A DNA stretch of 64,000 nucleotides from Alkaliphilus pronyensis (GTDB taxonomy: Bacteria > Bacillota > Clostridia > Peptostreptococcales > Natronincolaceae). The stretch spans positions 1 through 64,000 of the forward strand of contig NZ_WBZC01000004.1 in assembly GCF_009017275.1 (NCBI RefSeq), read 5' to 3'. The first letter of the stretch is position 1, and every line of letters starts with the position of its first letter. The notes beneath the pieces were generated by a model. That model was not told the origin of the DNA. It did no database searches and was given only the letters and a program-made list of their open reading frames with translations. Both the position numbers and the translations under genes were made by a program. Positions 17,000 to 26,062 of the stretch are shown piece by piece.

Positions 17000-17812
17000 C
17001 TAAACTAGCTCAATAATAGATGCCATTCGGCCTGTATATTTACCTTCCTTTCTATGGGAATAAAACAGCTGTAAATTACAGCCTGTGCAAATATTACTCG
17101 TTATTATATTTCTATTCAATACTCCAATTTCCTTTAATGCTAATCTATTTGCCATCCATAAATCTAGCATATACTTACCTTTATCCTTTGATACAACAAA
17201 GTTTGAAGTGTCTGTAAAGTTTATGTTAAATCTTTCAATTACCTCATGACTAACTTCATAGCAGCACTTACCTATTGAAGGTCCAATTATTACTATTACA
17301 TTTTCTGGTTTAGTATTATATGTTTCAATCATTTTAGCTATAGTTTTCTTTCCAATTTTTAATACTGTTCCCCTCCAGCCTGCATGGGCAAGTCCTACAA
17401 CCTTTTCCTTTGTATCTACAAAAAAAAGTGGTACACAATCTGCATAAAAGCTCATAAGTGGTATACCAGCTTGTTTTGTTATTAACCCATCAATTTTTTT
17501 AATGTCACTAATTAAACTAAATCTATCTTTTATGTCTGCATCTGTTACTATCCTTATGCTATCTTCATGTACTTGATCTGTCGTTACAACTCTATTAATA
17601 TTTATACCTGTTGCTTCACAAAATCTCTTGGTATTTTCAATTACATTCAGTGGATCATCAGCAGTTTTTCGCCCTAGGTTCATGGAGTGATATGTCTCTG
17701 TACTAACTCCACCAACTCTCGTGCTAAAACCATGCTTAATAAAGCCTAGCTTTTCAAAGGCATCAAAAGAGAGATATTTTACATTGTTTTTTTCTATAAT
17801 TCTATAGGTCAA
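17000..17812 (-). CDS. pgeF: Purine nucleoside phosphorylase/peptidoglycan editing factor PgeF (YlmD)
   Basis: Multicopper-oxidase-like laccase-domain protein of 270 residues. The zinc/copper-ligand signature is seen as HGFSTR (about 27), CVPLFF with DC upstream (about 124), and HAGWRGT (about 143), with CCYEVSHEV (about 192) and YSHRKEG near the end. Homologues phosphorolyse and deaminate purine nucleosides and prevent L-Ala substitution errors in peptidoglycan. It starts at TTG behind GGAGG. Confidence 0.94.
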   Translation of the reverse strand: MTYRIIEKNNVKYLSFDAFEKLGFIKHGFSTRVGGVSTETYHSMNLGRKTADDPLNVIENTKRFCEATGININRVVTTDQVHEDSIRIVTDADIKDRFSLISDIKKIDGLITKQAGIPLMSFYADCVPLFFVDTKEKVVGLAHAGWRGTVLKIGKKTIAKMIETYNTKPENVIVIIGPSIGKCCYEVSHEVIERFNINFTDTSNFVVSKDKGKYMLDLWMANRLALKEIGVLNRNIITSNICTGCNLQLFYSHRKEGKYTGRMASIIELV

Positions 17813-17830
17813 TTTATAGCCTCCATTCTT

Positions 17831-18118
17831 AGAAGGTTTTTTAGTTTTGATTTTTCATTTTCAATTTTTAGTTTTTCTTTATCTTTAGTTTTTGTCTTTA
17901 GTCTTCATTTTCAATTTTCCATTTTCAATTTTCCATTTAATCTTTTATCTCTTAATCTTTTAACTTTTCACTCTTAATTCTTAACTCTTAACTCTTAATT
18001 CTTAACTTTTCACTTTTAATTTATGTTGCCTATTACTTATTCCTTACTCCCTATTACTTATTACTTATTCCTTATTACTTGCTTTTATGGTTTTCCATTT
18101 TCAATTTTTAATTTTCCT
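17831..18118. repeat. Low-complexity heptamer/decamer repeat region
   Basis: Fills the 308-bp gap between nrdR and pgeF. From high to low order there are TTTTCAATTTTCCATTTTCAA words, TTAACTC heptamers (about 17955-18015), and TTATTAC/TTATTCC heptamers (about 18030-18080). The same three word families occur inside the murA element (33.0-33.35 kb) and at 63.73-63.85 kb. No ORF or RNA gene is supported. Confidence 0.7.
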
Positions 18119-18120
18119 TA

Positions 18121-18579
18121 TCATGGTTTTTCCTTTAGCAGCTTTCTTAATTCATCCATAAAGGTATTTATGTCTTTAAATTCACGATAAACAGAGGCAA
18201 ATCTAACATATGCCACTTCATCTAATTCCTTTAATTTATCCATAACCAATTGACCTATTAACTCTGTAGTTACTTCTTTTTCCATTGAGTTGTGAAGCTG
18301 TTTTTCTATTTCTTCTACAACACTGTCTATTTGGTTTATAGAAATTGGCCTTTTTTCGCAGGCTCTAATTATTCCATTTAATATTTTGTTTCTGTTAAAG
18401 GCCTCTCTATTACCACCTTTTTTTACTATTATTAATGGAATCTCCTCCACTTTTTCATAGGTGGTAAATCTCTTGCCACAGGAAATGCACTCTCTTCTTC
18501 TTCGTATGGCCTGTCCCTCTTCTGTCGGGCGAGAATCAACAACCTTTGAATCATGAAAAGCACAAAATGGACAATTCAT
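18121..18579 (-). CDS. nrdR: Transcriptional repressor NrdR
   Basis: Regulator of ribonucleotide reductase genes, responding to dATP/ATP. The 152 residues begin with a zinc ribbon ([15 protein letters not shown] ... [12 protein letters not shown], four cysteines at about 3, 6, 31 and 34), followed by an ATP-cone domain ([29 protein letters not shown]). The start is supported by the canonical MNCPFC opening. Located between the sporulation sigma-factor genes and pgeF. Confidence 0.97.
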   Translation of the reverse strand: MNCPFCAFHDSKVVDSRPTEEGQAIRRRRECISCGKRFTTYEKVEEIPLIIVKKGGNREAFNRNKILNGIIRACEKRPISINQIDSVVEEIEKQLHNSMEKEVTTELIGQLVMDKLKELDEVAYVRFASVYREFKDINTFMDELRKLLKEKP

Positions 18580-18672
18580 TCTATCCCTCCATTTATTCTT
18601 ATGTCATTATTTGCTTCCATTATAATATACACAATAGGTCTTGTCTAACTCTTTTTAACCTAGACCCTTATG

Positions 18673-18999
18673 CTATAGAGCTTCTTCCTTATTACTTCTC
18701 TGAATAAACTCAGGCTCAAGTACTGCTTTTTTCCCATCCTCTTGACTTTTATAGGGTTCAATGCTGTTTTTAAGTTCAATAAGAATAACGTCATCGCCAA
18801 TTTTTTTTATTTGATTCCAGCTTATCTCGTAATCCTGTTCTTTTCCGAATAATCCCATAAATTTCCCCTCACCAGGTATAATTATTGCATTTATTTTTCC
18901 CTTTAATAGGTCTATTTCTAAATCTACTATCATCCCAATTCTCTTACCATCGGATATATTTATTACTTCTTTTTGTGTTAATTCTGATGCCCTAAGCAT
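18673..18999 (-). CDS. ylmC: YlmC/YmxH-family PRC-barrel sporulation protein
   Basis: A 108-residue protein with a PRC-barrel domain (residues about 2-80; ELTQKEVINISDGKRIGMIVDLEIDL opens the barrel, followed by GEGKFMGLFGKEQDYEISW). Genes of this family commonly follow sigG in spore-formers, as here. Molecular function unknown. The C-terminal 25 residues are charged and not conserved in an obvious way. Confidence 0.88.
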   Translation of the reverse strand: MLRASELTQKEVINISDGKRIGMIVDLEIDLLKGKINAIIIPGEGKFMGLFGKEQDYEISWNQIKKIGDDVILIELKNSIEPYKSQEDGKKAVLEPEFIQRSNKEEAL

Positions 19000-19115
19000 T
19001 TTTATCCCTCCTATTTTGTTAACTATACTCCTTTGATATATATTATAAACTTGTCTCTTCTATACATATTTATCGCTTTTGTATGGTTTTTATTCCAAAA
19101 ATACAACTCCTAATT

Positions 19116-19145
19116 AAAAAAGGAATTTGACTATGCCAAATTCCT
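19116..19145 (-). terminator. Terminator downstream of sigG
   Basis: On the minus strand AGGAATTTG and CAAATTCCT form a perfect 9-bp stem around a 7-nt loop, followed by TTTTTTAATT. Confidence 0.85.
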
Positions 19146-19158
19146 GAAAATTATTGAT

Positions 19159-19932
19159 CTATATATATTTCTTCATATGCTTTAAGGCTGTTTTTTCTAA
19201 CCTTGACACCTGTGCTTGAGAGATACCTATTTCATCTGCTACCTCCATTTGAGTTCTGCCTTCAAAAAACCTCAAGGATAAAATTAGCTTTTCTCTGTCA
19301 TTAAGTCTTCTCATTGCTTCGCTTAAGGCAATACCGTCTATCCACGTTTCATCTTCACTTTTTTCATCACTAACCTGATCCATAACAAATATTGCATCTC
19401 CACTATCATGATATATTGGCTCAAATAAAGAAACGGGGTCTTGTATTGCATCTAAGGCAAAAACTATATCCTCCCTTGCAACATTCAGTTGTTCGGCTAT
19501 CTCTGTAATTGTAGGCTCTTTACCATTTTTATTAACCAACTGATCTCTAATTTGAAGTGCTTTATAGGCAGTGTCCCTTAATGATCTACTTACCCTAATT
19601 GAGTTATTATCCCGTAAATATCTTCTTATCTCTCCAATTATCATTGGTACAGCATAAGTAGAAAACCTTACATTTTGTGTAAGATCAAAATTATCTATAG
19701 CCTTTATTAAGCCTATGCAACCTACCTGAAACAAATCATCAACATGCTCTCCTCTATTATTGAAGCGCTGGATAACACTTAAAACCAGTCTTAGGTTTCC
19801 TTGTATGAATTCTTCCCTGGCACTGTTATCCCCATTATTGATTCTATCAAATAGTTTTCGCATCTGAACATTTGTCAATACTGGTAATTCTGATGTGTTA
19901 ACTCCGCAAATTTCTACTTTGTTTATATGCAT
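19159..19932 (-). CDS. sigG: RNA polymerase sporulation sigma factor SigG
   Basis: Forespore late sigma factor. It has 257 residues with region 1.2/2 (NLRLVLSVIQRFNNRGEHVDDLFQVGCIGLIKAIDNFD), region 3 (RYLRDNNSIRVSRSLRDTAYKALQ) and region 4 (LNDREKLILSLRFFEGRTQMEVADEIGISQAQVSRLEK). The N-terminus (MHINKVEICGVNTSELPVLT) is typical of SigG rather than SigF. Directly downstream of spoIIGA-sigE, as in most spore-formers. A GTATA sequence followed by GTCAATAAT lies upstream on the minus strand with a 14-nt gap and could be a sigma-F promoter, but the spacing is not ideal. Confidence 0.97.
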   Translation of the reverse strand: MHINKVEICGVNTSELPVLTNVQMRKLFDRINNGDNSAREEFIQGNLRLVLSVIQRFNNRGEHVDDLFQVGCIGLIKAIDNFDLTQNVRFSTYAVPMIIGEIRRYLRDNNSIRVSRSLRDTAYKALQIRDQLVNKNGKEPTITEIAEQLNVAREDIVFALDAIQDPVSLFEPIYHDSGDAIFVMDQVSDEKSEDETWIDGIALSEAMRRLNDREKLILSLRFFEGRTQMEVADEIGISQAQVSRLEKTALKHMKKYI

Positions 19933-20031
19933 TGTTCATATTCAGTCCTTTCAACTTGAATTACCCCTTTCATATTAAATTATTGACTGAAGAAAAAATT
20001 TTATACGATTTCTAAAAAGAACTATCAAAAA

Positions 20032-20067
20032 AACAAAAAAGCATCTATATAATAGATGACTTTTTTA
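20032..20067 (-). terminator. Terminator at the end of sigE
   Basis: AAAAAAG-CATCTAT-loop-ATAGATG-CTTTTTT inverted repeat overlapping the last codons of sigE. On the minus strand the stem is followed by TTTTTTGTTTTTTT. It separates sigE from sigG. Confidence 0.8.
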
Positions 20068-20799
20068 AACTAATCTGTTTATTTCTTTTTTTAGTCTAAC
20101 TATAATTCTCTTCTCAAGTCTTGATATATATGATTGAGATATTCCTAAAATATCAGCAACCTCTTTTTGGGTTCTTTCTTTACCTGTAAATAATCCAAAG
20201 CGTAATTCCATTATTTTCTTTTCTCTCTTTGTTAATCTGTCTAAAGCTATTTTAAGTAACTCTTTATCTACCTCTTCCTCTAAGAACTTATATATAATAT
20301 CATTATCTGTGCCTAATATATCTGATAATAAAAGCTCATTACCATCCCAGTCAATATTTAAGGGCTCATCAAATGAAACCTCCATTCTTATTTTGTTATT
20401 TCTTCTTAAATACATAAGTATTTCATTTTCTATACATCTAGAGGCATAGGTTGCAAGTTTAATATTTTTATCTGGATTAAAGGTATTAACTGCTTTAATT
20501 AATCCTATGGTACCAATAGATATGAGGTCTTCTACTCCAACCCCTGTATTTTCAAATTTTCTAGCAATATACACCACAAGCCTTAAGTTTCGTTCAATTA
20601 GAATTGTACGTACAGTGCTTTCATCATCCTTAAGCTTAGAAATCAAAAAGCTTTCTTCATCATTAGATAAAGGAGGAGGTAGGGCCTCACTACCACCAAT
20701 ATAGTAAATACCTTCTTCGGTATATATTCTAAATTTTTTTATTATTTTAATATAATAAAAGCGTAAAATTAGTCTAGTTTTTATCAATAGATTTTTCAA
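20065..20799 (-). CDS. sigE: RNA polymerase sporulation sigma factor SigE (pro-form)
   Basis: Mother-cell early sigma factor made as an inactive precursor. The 244 residues begin with a hydrophobic/basic prosequence of about 25-30 residues ([20 protein letters not shown]...), followed by the [10 protein letters not shown] segment and regions 2 ([37 protein letters not shown]), 3 and 4 ([15 protein letters not shown]). Starts at TTG behind AGGAGG. It follows spoIIGA, whose product is the pro-sigma-E protease. Confidence 0.97.
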   Translation of the reverse strand: MKNLLIKTRLILRFYYIKIIKKFRIYTEEGIYYIGGSEALPPPLSNDEESFLISKLKDDESTVRTILIERNLRLVVYIARKFENTGVGVEDLISIGTIGLIKAVNTFNPDKNIKLATYASRCIENEILMYLRRNNKIRMEVSFDEPLNIDWDGNELLLSDILGTDNDIIYKFLEEEVDKELLKIALDRLTKREKKIMELRFGLFTGKERTQKEVADILGISQSYISRLEKRIIVRLKKEINRLV

Positions 20800-20831
20800 T
20801 TCCTTGACCTCCTATGTCATTTTGATATTTT

Positions 20832-21722
20832 TTAAATCAAGTCTGGATGCAATAATGCCCTGTAGTTTCCTGTCTTAGATAGTTTTTTACTATATATAGC
20901 TATAATAATATCATTAATATTTTTTATTTCACTTTCATGTTCTATGACAACACCATCTGGTTTAAAGCCAACTAGCATTCCATTTTCTGTACCTAAGGCC
21001 TCATAGGGAATTACTCTTAATCTTGTCACCCAAGCCGTATTATTTATAGAAGTTGCTATATCATTAAAGTTTGGAAATTTTGATGTCATAAATATCTTAT
21101 GGGTATCTAAAGGCAAAAGATTGAGTATTGCATCAAATTCAACAATCATTACTGGATGATTAGAAATAGGATCTATTAATGAGTTTCCCGTATCTACCAT
21201 GCCTACTAACTCAACAGCCTCGCCATTCATTTTGATTTTTACCTTCATAAATATTTTATCCTTTGACAGCTGTTTTTGAATGTATCCCCAACAAAAATTG
21301 ATTAATATATAACCTATTCCACAGGATATAATTATGTTTTTGATTGAAATATTTGTTATATAGAATATACCATTACTAATAACTCCATTAAAGTTTGTAA
21401 AATAAAAAAGTGCAAAGCCTGCCCCACCAAAAACCATAGTGATAAAATAAAAAATGCCTAATAATCTAAAAAAGTCTTTAAACCGATAGGGTGTAAAGGC
21501 TATAACTATAATTAACATAGAGCAAGCAAACTTCATTACAAATGAAAACAAAAAGTGTAAAGATGGAAAGAAAATTATAAAGGCATACAATGCACCTACT
21601 GATGATGCTATAACCAGCTTTATTTTTTGGGGTATAGCCTTTCCAAATTTTGATGTTAATGAAAGAATTAAATAGTTCATAATAAAATTCTCTAGAAATA
21701 CATATTCAGCATATACAATCAA
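20832..21722 (-). CDS. spoIIGA: Pro-sigma-E processing peptidase SpoIIGA
   Basis: Membrane aspartic protease that cleaves pro-sigma-E in the mother cell when activated by SpoIIR. The 296-residue protein has five hydrophobic segments in about residues 1-150, then a cytoplasmic protease domain with the active-site motif VDTGNSLIDP (Asp near residue 176). Next to sigE as expected. Starts at TTG with GGAGGAG upstream; a Spo0A-type promoter precedes it. Confidence 0.96.
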   Translation of the reverse strand: MIVYAEYVFLENFIMNYLILSLTSKFGKAIPQKIKLVIASSVGALYAFIIFFPSLHFLFSFVMKFACSMLIIVIAFTPYRFKDFFRLLGIFYFITMVFGGAGFALFYFTNFNGVISNGIFYITNISIKNIIISCGIGYILINFCWGYIQKQLSKDKIFMKVKIKMNGEAVELVGMVDTGNSLIDPISNHPVMIVEFDAILNLLPLDTHKIFMTSKFPNFNDIATSINNTAWVTRLRVIPYEALGTENGMLVGFKPDGVVIEHESEIKNINDIIIAIYSKKLSKTGNYRALLHPDLI

Positions 21723-21795
21723 TTATATCTCCTCCCAAAGATAGGGAAATATTGCTTTATTATAGAAGTATTCATGTGATTATTTCTTTATGTCT

Positions 21796-21844
21796 ATTAT
21801 ATAGGATGATAATTTATTTTTTTGTCAATTTATAGGGTCGAAAT
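21796..21844 (-). promoter_or_regulatory. Candidate Spo0A-dependent sigma-A promoter of spoIIGA-sigE
   Basis: On the minus strand -35 TTGACA (21823-21828) and -10 TATAAT (21796-21801) are 21 bp apart, too wide for ordinary sigma-A use but close to the 22-bp gap known for the B. subtilis spoIIG promoter. The -35 is inside ATTGACAAA, matching the Spo0A box TTYGACAAA at 8 of 9 positions. TTTCGACCC, a weaker box, lies about 10 bp upstream. Confidence 0.75.
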
Positions 21845-21857
21845 ATTTCTTTGTAAA

Positions 21858-21892
21858 TAAAAAAACCTGTTATGTTAAATAAACAGGTTTTA
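21858..21892 (-). terminator. Terminator of ftsZ
   Basis: AAACCTGTT/AACAGGTTT inverted repeat with a run of T on the minus strand (GGTTTTTTTATTT). It lies between ftsZ and the spoIIGA promoter. Confidence 0.88.
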
Positions 21893-21973
21893 TCACTTAT
21901 AATATTATGTATTTTTGTTGCTTTAATAAAACTTAACCCTTACTTTATTATGGGGAAGAGTTAGTATTTAATA

Positions 21974-23059
21974 TTATTTTTTTCTTCTTAGAAAAATTGG
22001 TATATCTAGGTCATCATTTTTTGAATTCTCTTCACTTCCTGCTGCAATCTCTCTTGAAGACACATTCAATATAGATTTTCCTTTTTTATCTATCATTTTC
22101 ATAAGGTCTTTTTCAAAGCCTGTAGCAATTACTGTTATTCTTATTTCATCCTTTAACTCTTCATTAATTACTGCACCAAAGATAATATTTGCATCCTGGT
22201 CTGCTGCTTGAGTAACTAGCTCAGCAGCTTCATTAACCTCAAAGAGACCAAGTCCAGATCCACCAGTAATATTAAGTAGTACACCCTTAGCACCTTCTAT
22301 AGACGTTTCTAGCAATGGACTTTGTATGGCTTGTTTTGCTGCCTCAACAGCTCTATTTTCACCACTGGCTCGTCCAATACCCATGTGGGCTAAGCCTTGC
22401 TCCAGCATAATTGTTTTAACATCTGCAAAGTCCAGGTTAACTAGACCTGGAACAGCAATTAAATCGGATATACCTTGTACACCCTGCTTTAATACATCAT
22501 CTGCTATTTGAAAAGCTTCAAGCATTGTAGTTTTCTTCTCTATTACCTGTAAAAGTCTATCGTTTGGTATTGTTACCAATGTATCTACACGACTTTTAAG
22601 CTCTTCTATTCCTTGTTCAGCGTGGGTTAATCTACGCTTACCTTCAAAGGTAAATGGTTTAGTAACAACACCTACTGTAAGTATACCCATCTCTTTAGCT
22701 ATTTCTGCAACTATAGGGGCAGCACCTGTTCCTGTTCCACCACCCATACCAGCTGTAACAAAAACCATATCTGCTCCTTGTAGTAATTTATATACATCCT
22801 CTCTACTTTCTTCGGCAGCCTTTCTTCCTACTTCTGGATTAGCACCTGCACCTAATCCCTTAGTAAGCTTTTCTCCTATTTGAATTTTATGCTCTGCCTT
22901 AGAGGTGAATAAAGCTTGTTTATCTGTATTAACTGCAATAAATTCTACACCCTTTAATCCTGACTCTATCATTCTATTAACGGCATTGTTTCCACCACCG
23001 CCTACACCAACTACTTTTATTTGTGCAAATTGTTCCATATCTACATCAAATTCTAACAC
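21974..23059 (-). CDS. ftsZ: Cell division protein FtsZ
   Basis: Tubulin-like GTPase that forms the Z ring. It has 361 residues: the N-terminal GTPase domain with [16 protein letters not shown] (about 14-29) and the tubulin signature [12 protein letters not shown] (about 109-120), then the T7 loop ([12 protein letters not shown] near 205-216) and a short C-terminal tail ending [10 protein letters not shown], the conserved partner-binding peptide. Starts GTG. Upstream dcw genes and downstream sporulation genes are in the usual order. FtsA is not in this cluster. Confidence 0.98.
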   Translation of the reverse strand: MLEFDVDMEQFAQIKVVGVGGGGNNAVNRMIESGLKGVEFIAVNTDKQALFTSKAEHKIQIGEKLTKGLGAGANPEVGRKAAEESREDVYKLLQGADMVFVTAGMGGGTGTGAAPIVAEIAKEMGILTVGVVTKPFTFEGKRRLTHAEQGIEELKSRVDTLVTIPNDRLLQVIEKKTTMLEAFQIADDVLKQGVQGISDLIAVPGLVNLDFADVKTIMLEQGLAHMGIGRASGENRAVEAAKQAIQSPLLETSIEGAKGVLLNITGGSGLGLFEVNEAAELVTQAADQDANIIFGAVINEELKDEIRITVIATGFEKDLMKMIDKKGKSILNVSSREIAAGSEENSKNDDLDIPIFLRRKK

Positions 23060-23386
23060 AGTAACTACCCCCTCGTTATGTATATAATTAGAACAAATTA
23101 TCTGTAATTCTAGCTGTATAATCTAGAGAAACTTGTCCATTCTTCAGTAATTGCTTAGATACTTACACATATCTTTCTAACACTTTAACATATTGCAGTA
23201 AATTTATCTAGGGACTTATGTACTAAAATATGACAAATTTAGATGCTAGTGTTTTTTATGTATAAATTATAATGATTATTTAATTCAACATAAATTATTG
23301 ATTTCCTTTTTTTCTAGCTGAATAAAATATTATTTTTCCAGACTAAATCCAGAAAAATAAAACCATTAACGGTATGATTTACCACA
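23060..23386. other. Intergenic gap upstream of ftsZ
   Basis: A 327-bp AT-rich gap between sbp and ftsZ on the minus strand. It holds the ftsZ GTG-proximal ribosome site (GAGGGGG) and a weak TTATTTTTC/GAAAAATAA inverted repeat near 23330-23360. No convincing -35/-10 pair was found, although ftsZ presumably has its own promoter here. No RNA gene seen. Confidence 0.5.
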
Positions 23387-23734
23387 TTAACCTCTTTTGG
23401 TATTTAAAAGGTATCGTCTTATTATTGCAAAATTATGAAACAAGCGATTTCCAAATGCAAATATTGCTGCATAATATAAGGGTACACCAATTCTATCACC
23501 AATATAGGCTAATAGACCAGCTAAAATAGCATTACCAAAAAAGCCTGAAACAAAAATTTGAGTATTAAATTTATCCTCCATATTTGACCTCAATGCACCA
23601 AATACAGAGTCTAATGCAGCTAATATAGCTACTGAAATATATAAAGAATATGCTGCAGGATAAGTTATTGGCAGATAAAGGCCAAGAATAATTCCTATAG
23701 CAAGACCAATTAAAGCAATTATCAAACTATTCAC
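23387..23734 (-). CDS. sbp: Small basic protein (DUF1290, Sbp)
   Basis: A 115-residue membrane protein with about four hydrophobic segments. It starts MNSLIIALIGLAIGIILGLYLP and matches Sbp/DUF1290, found in dcw clusters of spore-formers next to ftsQ and the DUF881 genes. It overlaps the preceding DUF881 gene by 8 nt. Function unknown. GTG start inside the upstream coding region. Confidence 0.85.
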   Translation of the reverse strand: MNSLIIALIGLAIGIILGLYLPITYPAAYSLYISVAILAALDSVFGALRSNMEDKFNTQIFVSGFFGNAILAGLLAYIGDRIGVPLYYAAIFAFGNRLFHNFAIIRRYLLNTKRG

Positions 23735-24449
23735 CTTCCCTTACTTTAGAATATTTCATTGTTAGTTCACCATTATATTTTGAAATTCTAACCCTTGGAC
23801 TAGTCTGTGATTCAACTCCTATGTTATAAAAATCCTTTAATAATGCTCCATGGGAATCTGGGGCCTTAATTGCAGCATCTAAGGTGATGGGATCACCAAT
23901 AGCTACAATGATAAATGGTTGACCATAGGTATGATTATTAATGGTGATTGTTGGTCCAGTACATTTTATCTCGGAGGTATGGATTATTCTTTGACCATTA
24001 ACTGCTATGGCTTCTGCACCAGCTACCTTTAACTCATTTATAATCATTAAAACATCCCGCTGATGAATTAATAAATCATTAGGATCTTCTCCCTCATAAA
24101 GCTCTCTTGTACTATCACTAAGCTTTACAATTATACCAGGTCCTTGTAGGTCGGTAACACCAGCCAACATCTTTACTTGATCTAATTCAGTCTTTAGAAC
24201 ATCTTTTATACTTCCTTCTTCAAAAATAGCTTTTTGGTACTCATTTAAACGCTTTTCTCTTTCAATCAATAGGTCTTTTAAATTACTAATTTCATTTAAC
24301 TCTTTATCAATTTCATTTTGAATGTCGCTCATTGTTTTAAGACTAACAAAGCTATAGTCTTCTTTGACATTTTTTATTTGAAAGGTCATAAAGAAACCAA
24401 ATAAAACAAAGATAATAAGTATTTTTAGTCTTATAATATTATTATTCAT
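23727..24449 (-). CDS. DUF881 family protein (copy 2)
   Basis: A 240-residue protein with an N-terminal membrane anchor (about 7-27), a coiled-coil-like segment (about 38-75) and the DUF881 domain (LQGPGIIVKLSDS, LVINELKVAGAEAIAVNGQRI, IGDP). It is paralogous to the next gene. These genes are conserved between ftsQ and ftsZ in spore-formers; a role in cell division or the envelope is inferred from position. Small overlap with sbp. Confidence 0.88.
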   Translation of the reverse strand: MNNNIIRLKILIIFVLFGFFMTFQIKNVKEDYSFVSLKTMSDIQNEIDKELNEISNLKDLLIEREKRLNEYQKAIFEEGSIKDVLKTELDQVKMLAGVTDLQGPGIIVKLSDSTRELYEGEDPNDLLIHQRDVLMIINELKVAGAEAIAVNGQRIIHTSEIKCTGPTITINNHTYGQPFIIVAIGDPITLDAAIKAPDSHGALLKDFYNIGVESQTSPRVRISKYNGELTMKYSKVREGE

Positions 24450-24468
24450 TCAATAAGCCCCCATGCTT

Positions 24469-25185
24469 CTATTGACTTTCCTCTATTGGCTTTGCATACT
24501 TAAAATGTTGTGGTTTGTCATATTTAAGTATTGCTATATGATCTTCTTTATTGACCTTTATGTTAATTCTATCCTCCTGCCTCAGCCTCCAAACCAAGTC
24601 AAACCTCATATTTAAAGCTGCTTCTAAGGTTTCTGGGTTGCCTATTGCTTTTATTGTAAAGGGAGGTGACATTGGCTGGGAGTTTATATGGATTTGATTA
24701 GAATTTAAAAATATCTCTGTTGTTGAAACATATCTTTGATCATTTATTGATATAGCTTCAGCCCCTGCTGCATTTAGCTTGTGAATTAGCTCCAGTAAAA
24801 TATCATAATTATACATAATATATCTACTTACTATACCTTCACTTATATGCTGATCTTCAATTGTAATGGTAACCCCTGGTCCTTCAACAGAATGGTCTCC
24901 CGCTAGTATCTTATACTTTTCTAAATCCTTTTCCAGGTTTTTTATTATAAAATTTTCGTCCTCCTTAAATATTTCATACTCTCGAAGTCTTTTTTGCAGC
25001 TCTGACAGCTCATTATTTAATCTTTCATTTTCTGATTTTAGTTGTCTTACTTGATAGGCTCTTATGGAGGTAAAATCTCCTCCCTCGTCTGTATGGGAAA
25101 CCATTACTTTGAACTGCATAGACAAAGCAATACCAGATAATATGCATAGGATAATAACAACTAGCTTGCCCTTTTTATCCATCAT
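24469..25185 (-). CDS. DUF881 family protein (copy 1)
   Basis: A 238-residue protein of the same layout as the downstream copy: TM anchor (about 8-25), coiled coil (about 45-85) and DUF881 (VEGPGVTITIEDQ, LNAAGAEAISINDQRYVSTTEI, IGNPETLEAAL). It overlaps the end of ftsQ by 11 nt, so translation is coupled. Function not established. Confidence 0.88.
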   Translation of the reverse strand: MMDKKGKLVVIILCILSGIALSMQFKVMVSHTDEGGDFTSIRAYQVRQLKSENERLNNELSELQKRLREYEIFKEDENFIIKNLEKDLEKYKILAGDHSVEGPGVTITIEDQHISEGIVSRYIMYNYDILLELIHKLNAAGAEAISINDQRYVSTTEIFLNSNQIHINSQPMSPPFTIKAIGNPETLEAALNMRFDLVWRLRQEDRINIKVNKEDHIAILKYDKPQHFKYAKPIEESQ

Positions 25186-25963
25186 TGCTCTCCTCCTGAA
25201 TTTCCCTGTCCTTTACTGTAATATGTTCATAGCGCATATCTATTATCACATCTCGCTTTTCCATAGAATATAGCTTTACTAACACTTCCTTTAACGAAAG
25301 CATTTGATATACAGGATCTTTACTTAAGCCTAGCATTACTTCAATCCCGTCGGTTGTAATTAGACGCAAATTATCTGCTTCCTTTATGTTTATTTCTGAT
25401 ATAGCATCAAGCATATCCCCCAGCTTAGCTGCTTCTACTAGCCTAAGTCCATTAACTAAGCCAGTATCTTCAGTTGCTATTATTCTTTTACCAAGCTCAA
25501 GGCTTTCGATTTTCAAGCCTGTTATTAGGGGTAGCTCATTTGATAAATAGCTGTCACTTATTTTAAGTACAACGCCTTCCATATCTACATAAAGAAAAGA
25601 ACCCATATATGATATTATAGCATATTCTTTTCTCTCCTTCACATTGATAATTAATGTATTAGGTAATTTCCTATTTACAGTTGCCACTTTTATATATGGA
25701 TGGGATTCTACTTTTGCTTTTATATCCTTTAAATCATATTTAAAAATATTTCTATTAAATATCATTTGGGAGACATTAATTACTTCCTCTTCTGAGCAAA
25801 TAGAGTTCCCACTGACTTCTAAAACCTTTACATTCATAAGGTCTGATTGTAAAAGTCCATATATTCCCCAAAGCAAAAACACTATTAATATAAGAATTAA
25901 TGAAAAGGTGCCCCTTATTCTTCTTCGAATTCTTTTTTTACTTTCCCTTTGCTGACTTCCCAT
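25175..25963 (-). CDS. ftsQ: Cell division protein FtsQ/DivIB
   Basis: A 262-residue bitopic division protein. A basic cytosolic tail (QQRESKKRIRRRIRG) precedes a TM segment (about 22-40) and a POTRA domain (DLMNVKVLEVSGNSICSEEEVIN and SHPYIKVATVNRKLPNTLIINVKERKE). The ATG at 25963 was chosen because AGGAATG lies upstream; ten more in-frame codons upstream have no ribosome site. It normally follows murA in transcription, but here the element splits murA, which bears on its expression. Confidence 0.92.
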   Translation of the reverse strand: MGSQQRESKKRIRRRIRGTFSLILILIVFLLWGIYGLLQSDLMNVKVLEVSGNSICSEEEVINVSQMIFNRNIFKYDLKDIKAKVESHPYIKVATVNRKLPNTLIINVKERKEYAIISYMGSFLYVDMEGVVLKISDSYLSNELPLITGLKIESLELGKRIIATEDTGLVNGLRLVEAAKLGDMLDAISEINIKEADNLRLITTDGIEVMLGLSKDPVYQMLSLKEVLVKLYSMEKRDVIIDMRYEHITVKDREIQEESNDG

Positions 25964-26062
25964 AATATCATTCCTCACTAATAACATGTCCAAATAATTG
26001 CCAACTCAAAAGCAGTACTAGACTGCTTTGGATTGTATATTATATTCCTATTATATCAGAAA

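Noticed and set aside
22326-23087. Several long plus-strand frames over ftsZ and other minus-strand genes
   Set aside because: Shadows of highly biased coding on the opposite strand without start signals.
23330-23360. TTATTTTTC/GAAAAATAA inverted repeat as sbp terminator
   Set aside because: AT-only stem with long loop; not distinguishable from background.
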